Of a stretch of 64,000 bases of DNA, positions 60,301-64,000 are shown piece by piece. The stretch comes from Paraspadella gotoi. Lineage: Eukaryota; Chaetognatha. Position 1 is the first letter of the stretch; each line of letters begins with the position of its first letter. Location of the stretch: contig CM119267.1 of the NCBI GenBank assembly GCA_051294375.1, forward strand, positions 17,399,843 through 17,463,842, in the 5' to 3' direction. The notes under the pieces are model-generated. The model had not been told where the DNA came from. It saw only the letters and a program-made list of their open reading frames with translations, and made no database searches. Made by a program: the position numbers and the translations under genes.

Positions 60301-60690
60301 GAGAGAGAAAGAAAAGTAGATGTCCGCCCGCAGCCGTCCAGAGCCGCTTCGTGCGCCGCCGTCGCCGTCGCAGCGCCCGTCTGAGGATCCAGGAGGTCGA
60401 CCTCGGGTCCTGGAAAAGATTGTTTCTTTATTGAAGATTCAAATCGTGATGAGAAGAGTATTTCTATTAAGAAATGATCTTTCGATCTGATAATAGCAAA
60501 GCTTTCCACAAATACGGCATTAGACCCTTCTACTACAGAATACTCCGGAATTACGTACAGTCCGCGCCTTGCCGCAACCGGTCGTCGAAGGCGCCCCTCA
60601 TCACCGGGGACGAAGAAAGACACGCCTCCTGCGCGGGTCCGTGGGGACGGTGGAGTCGCGACGGGCGCCAGGGGATGGAACGGTGAGCGA
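60301..60690 (-). CDS. two candidate exons of an unidentified gene
   Basis: A minus-strand acceptor 'ggacccgcgcag' precedes an exon ending GCGGACT|GTACGT near 60,560. A second acceptor 'caatcttttccag|GACCCG' (about 60,413) precedes a GC-rich exon. In one frame the first reads EACLSSSPVMRGAFDDRLRQ and the second PEVDLLDPQTGAATATAAHE, but joining them makes a stop at the junction. Another frame joins openly but is less protein-like. So the gene, if real, has either different splice sites or an assembly error. Confidence 0.25.
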
Positions 60691-63062
60691 AGGACGAGAA
60701 GATGACCGGTGTGGACTGTGGAGAGGGATATTGGATGAGTGAGCTGAAGTTGAAGATCAACCAGGGCCGGAATTAAAAAGGAAGCTTCGGTTGATTAGGT
60801 TTCGATGAAGAGAATGGAACTGAGCGAGGAACGATGTGTTTATCTGTTCTTTGTTTTATGTCGTCCAAACTTTTAAATTTTAAATCGTTTTCGATTTTTA
60901 AAATTTTTCTTTTCAATTTCGTTTTTTAGTGAGCGTTCAATTGAGATTCTTACTTTCCCCATCCTGATTAAACTTTTGGACACTCAACCTTCTAATTAAA
61001 CGCCCACTCCCCTTTTAAAAAACGCTTAGAACTTACCTACTTACGCTTAGTACTTACCTAGTGGATTTTTTATTTTCAATTTTTCGTTTCTAAACCATGA
61101 TTTTCATATTTTAAAAAAAAGAAGAAAAACCCTGAAACACGAACAAGAGGACCGAAAACGGGAAAAAAAAACCCGAATTAAAAACGAAATAAATGAAAAA
61201 AAAAGAGAAAGAGAGAAAGAGAGAAAAAATGAAAGAAGCGTTAACGTGCGGGTCACCGGCAGCGGGTCACCAAGCCTCATCATCCAGTATGCAAATCAAC
61301 TCATTATGTATTCATGAAAAAATCCAGATTTGTATTCAAAGCGCGCGAGGCCGAGAGAGTATGGGGCCGAAGATACGGCGGCGGCGACGACGACGACGAC
61401 GACGAAGACTATAGGACAACGTTTACAGCGACGACGACGACGATCGCCTTGTCTCGCGTCGTCGATGACAAAGAACTACGTGGAAATTAAAGGGACTGAC
61501 AAAGATTGAACAAAGCTGGCGACAGAGATGGCGATCAAAAATGAGGACTTTGGAAACAAAAATCAAGCCAATTGTTTCGTTATAGAAAAACAAGAGAAAT
61601 AAAAAAACGAGGAAGTCGCCGACAAAGACAACGACGACGACGTAGACGACAGGGGACGACGACAACGACGACGACGACAACAACGACGACGACGACGTCA
61701 CCACCGAGACGCGGATAGAATCGACTCCCTCCTCATTAATATAAAATCTTATTCATGCAAAAAGAAAGAAAAAAAATCAAGGAAAGAAAGAATGGAAAGA
61801 TAGAAATAAAGAGAGAGAGAAAAATAAAGATAGAAAGAAAGAAAGAACTGTAAAGAGAAAGAAAGAAAGAAAGAAAGAAAGAAAGCCAGACTAATAGAAA
61901 CGTTTCAGACGAAAACGGAAAAACTTTGCTTTGTAATTCTTCCTGTCACTCACTCTCTATTTCTCTGAGTCCTTTACTCTCTGTCTCTCTGTCTCTCGTC
62001 GCTCTCTCTTCTCTCTCTCGCTCCTACTCTCTCTCTCGTCGTTCATCTCATCTCTCTCTCTCTCATTCTCTTCCTGTCTGCCTACTTTTTCTTTTCTTCC
62101 CTCTCTCACTCCCTCCTCTTTGCAGACGATATAAATCAACTGCAAGATCTGAGTCTATTAATAACCAGTGATAATGTGATTAGTTATCACTACGAGAAGG
62201 AGGCGAGAAACTGAGATGATTAAACAATAGCCTTAACTTCTCCCTCCCACGATTTGGCTAATTGAGCGACTGAACTGTTTTTCATTTAACTAAAAGTAGA
62301 ACAGTTGTTTAGATTTAATTTAAAAAAATTTCTTTCTTTATTTACGCAAACTGTTTCCTAGATATTATATTAGAGTCTTAACATTGTTACAATGTTACCA
62401 ATGTTACAATGGATAGATACAATCTTTTTACTTATCTTTTAATTCCAGTTGTTATCTGCGGCTTCTAAGAGTTTTAAAAGACTCACTAATTGTAAAAGAT
62501 TTCTTGCCTCGAATTTTTTTGGCCAATTTTTCGATCGCTTGGCATTTTTTCCTCAATTTTGGAGAGAGATTTCCATGATTATGTCGGTTTCAACTCAAAT
62601 CTCATAGAATGTGTTTCGCCCGTCAGAATCCCTGTTTTAAGAGTTTTCGTGATAAAATAAAAGTTCAAATATTTATTAAAACTTTTTTCTTCTAAACATC
62701 AGTGGAACTCATGTTAAACCCTTCGAATGGGCGAAGCTGAAATCGTTCGTCTACGTAAGCGTGAAGACAAAACTTCTTCACACTAATATTATCGTGATCC
62801 GATTTAAAGACCCGACCTCCATGATCCTTCTTCTCAACTCCACCAGAATCTCGATTCGTCATTTTTTTTTTTTTGCAGAACTTTTAATTCTTTTTAAATC
62901 TCTTCTCCCTACAACAACAACAACAACAACAACAGCAAAATCCGTTAATGAATAACTGAATCAACGAATGAATAAATGAATAAATATAAATGAACGTTTT
63001 CCGCGGCATCCGAACGGGGCGACGGAGAAAAAATGAATTTTTACGGCATGAAAAATTTAAGA
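60691..63062. other. AT-rich stretch with (CGA)n and (GAAA)n tracts
   Basis: (CGA)n-type sequence lies at about 61,375-61,460 and 61,620-61,700, GAAA repeats at about 61,760-61,890 and CT-rich sequence at about 61,950-62,120. At 60,763 'cagggccggaattaa' resembles the end of an hAT-type element, but no partner end was found. No gene is recognised. Confidence 0.5.
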
Positions 63063-63247
63063 NNNNNNNNNNNNNNNNNNNNNNNNNNNNNNNNNNNNNN
63101 NNNNNNNNNNNNNNNNNNNNNNNNNNNNNNNNNNNNNNNNNNNNNNNNNNNNNNNNNNNNNNNNNNNNNNNNNNNNNNNNNNNNNNNNNNNNNNNNNNNN
63201 NNNNNNNNNNNNNNNNNNNNNNNNNNNNNNNNNNNNNNNNNNNNNNN
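63063..63247. other. assembly gap (N run)
   Basis: 185 Ns. A further gap of 176 Ns lies at 63,743-63,918, starting inside a (CT)n run. Confidence 0.98.
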
Positions 63248-64000
63248 TTTTTCTTTGACTTAGGAATATGTTTGTTCTAATTCGTTACAAATGTTTATTT
63301 CTGTTCGCCTTTTGAATACGTTCGAGTTTTAGTGTTTTTTATTGTTTATGCGTATATTTTTATATTCACTGAAATAAATCATCTCCACCTTTCATAGTGA
63401 TAGTGATGCGATGTGAAAGGATACGTGATGAATACCGCGATGCAAAACAGAAACAGAATTGGTTGCTTTCAACCTTGCGGACGTTAAACGATTAGATACG
63501 AAAGAAAAGACAAGATTCGATTCATTTAATACTTGACTTTAATACAATCGTTTATCATATAAATTTAATATAATATAATATACCTGCACCTTTCCTATCT
63601 TCTGGCTTTATTTTTGTCTTCCTTTTCTTTTGCTCTACCCTTCCTCACTTTGAAAAGAAATAGTTCCCTTATTTTCTTCCTTGTTTTAACCAGCCGTGTC
63701 TCCCCTTGAGCCTGACTCCCAGTCACTCCCACCTCTCTCTCTNNNNNNNNNNNNNNNNNNNNNNNNNNNNNNNNNNNNNNNNNNNNNNNNNNNNNNNNNN
63801 NNNNNNNNNNNNNNNNNNNNNNNNNNNNNNNNNNNNNNNNNNNNNNNNNNNNNNNNNNNNNNNNNNNNNNNNNNNNNNNNNNNNNNNNNNNNNNNNNNNN
63901 NNNNNNNNNNNNNNNNNNATTCTTCGGATATCCTCGGCCTGCCTGTTGTCAATTTGAGTATTCCATGCATTTAGAAAAAGTTACGGGAATTTGCATAATA
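63248..64000. other. AT-rich end of window
   Basis: About 500 bp of AT-rich sequence, a gap, and 82 bp after it. Nothing is recognised. Confidence 0.5.

Overview
This is animal (metazoan) genomic DNA, almost certainly from an invertebrate. Coding exons are short and GC-rich, have GT..AG boundaries, and sit in an AT-rich background full of (GA)n/(CT)n, tetranucleotide and (CGT)n microsatellites. The gene content is metazoan: a POU class 2 homeobox gene, DNTTIP1, and a SLC35/EamA-type transporter. The non-autonomous Helentron-like elements with (ACGG)n tracts resemble elements described from molluscs, so a lophotrochozoan is my best guess, held with low confidence. The sequence is a draft assembly with many N gaps, two of them exactly 25 bases long.

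Layout. 1-6,600 is mostly AT-rich with one GC-rich island (2,690-3,310) holding a Cys-containing ORF. About 6,700-11,513 and 11,539-16,080 are two copies of the same 4.6-4.8 kb stretch separated by a 25-N gap. The right copy carries the intact DNTTIP1 gene (minus strand, 17,339 to 14,132). The left copy carries the same exons riddled with one-base insertions and looks like an assembly false duplication. About 100 bp upstream of DNTTIP1, a plus-strand gene appears to start divergently (17,441). A five-exon gene for a four-pass membrane protein with a charged tail runs on the minus strand from 23,809 to 19,517. 24-45 kb is gene-poor: one 3' exon of unknown type (30,543-30,403), the 3' exon of a drug/metabolite transporter (40,268-39,637), and several interspersed repeats. 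45,163-51,558 is a POU class 2 transcription factor gene with at least 12 exons on the minus strand, interrupted in one intron by a 634-bp TRIM-type LTR element. 52-64 kb is microsatellites, gaps and unassigned sequence.

The most striking non-genic content is repeat structure. (i) Two families of Helentron-like elements share one architecture: the left terminus is an exact reverse complement of the 3' arm of a terminal hairpin. (ii) Three dispersed hairpin elements carry a hammerhead-ribozyme-like core, the one near 28,150 with an exact CTGATGA..GAAA core. One has inserted into a Helentron-like element whose sister copy preserves the empty site. (iii) There is a complete TRIM with a 5-bp target duplication, primer-binding site and polypurine tract. 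I found no single novel gene system; the genes are independent neighbours, not an operon-like unit.
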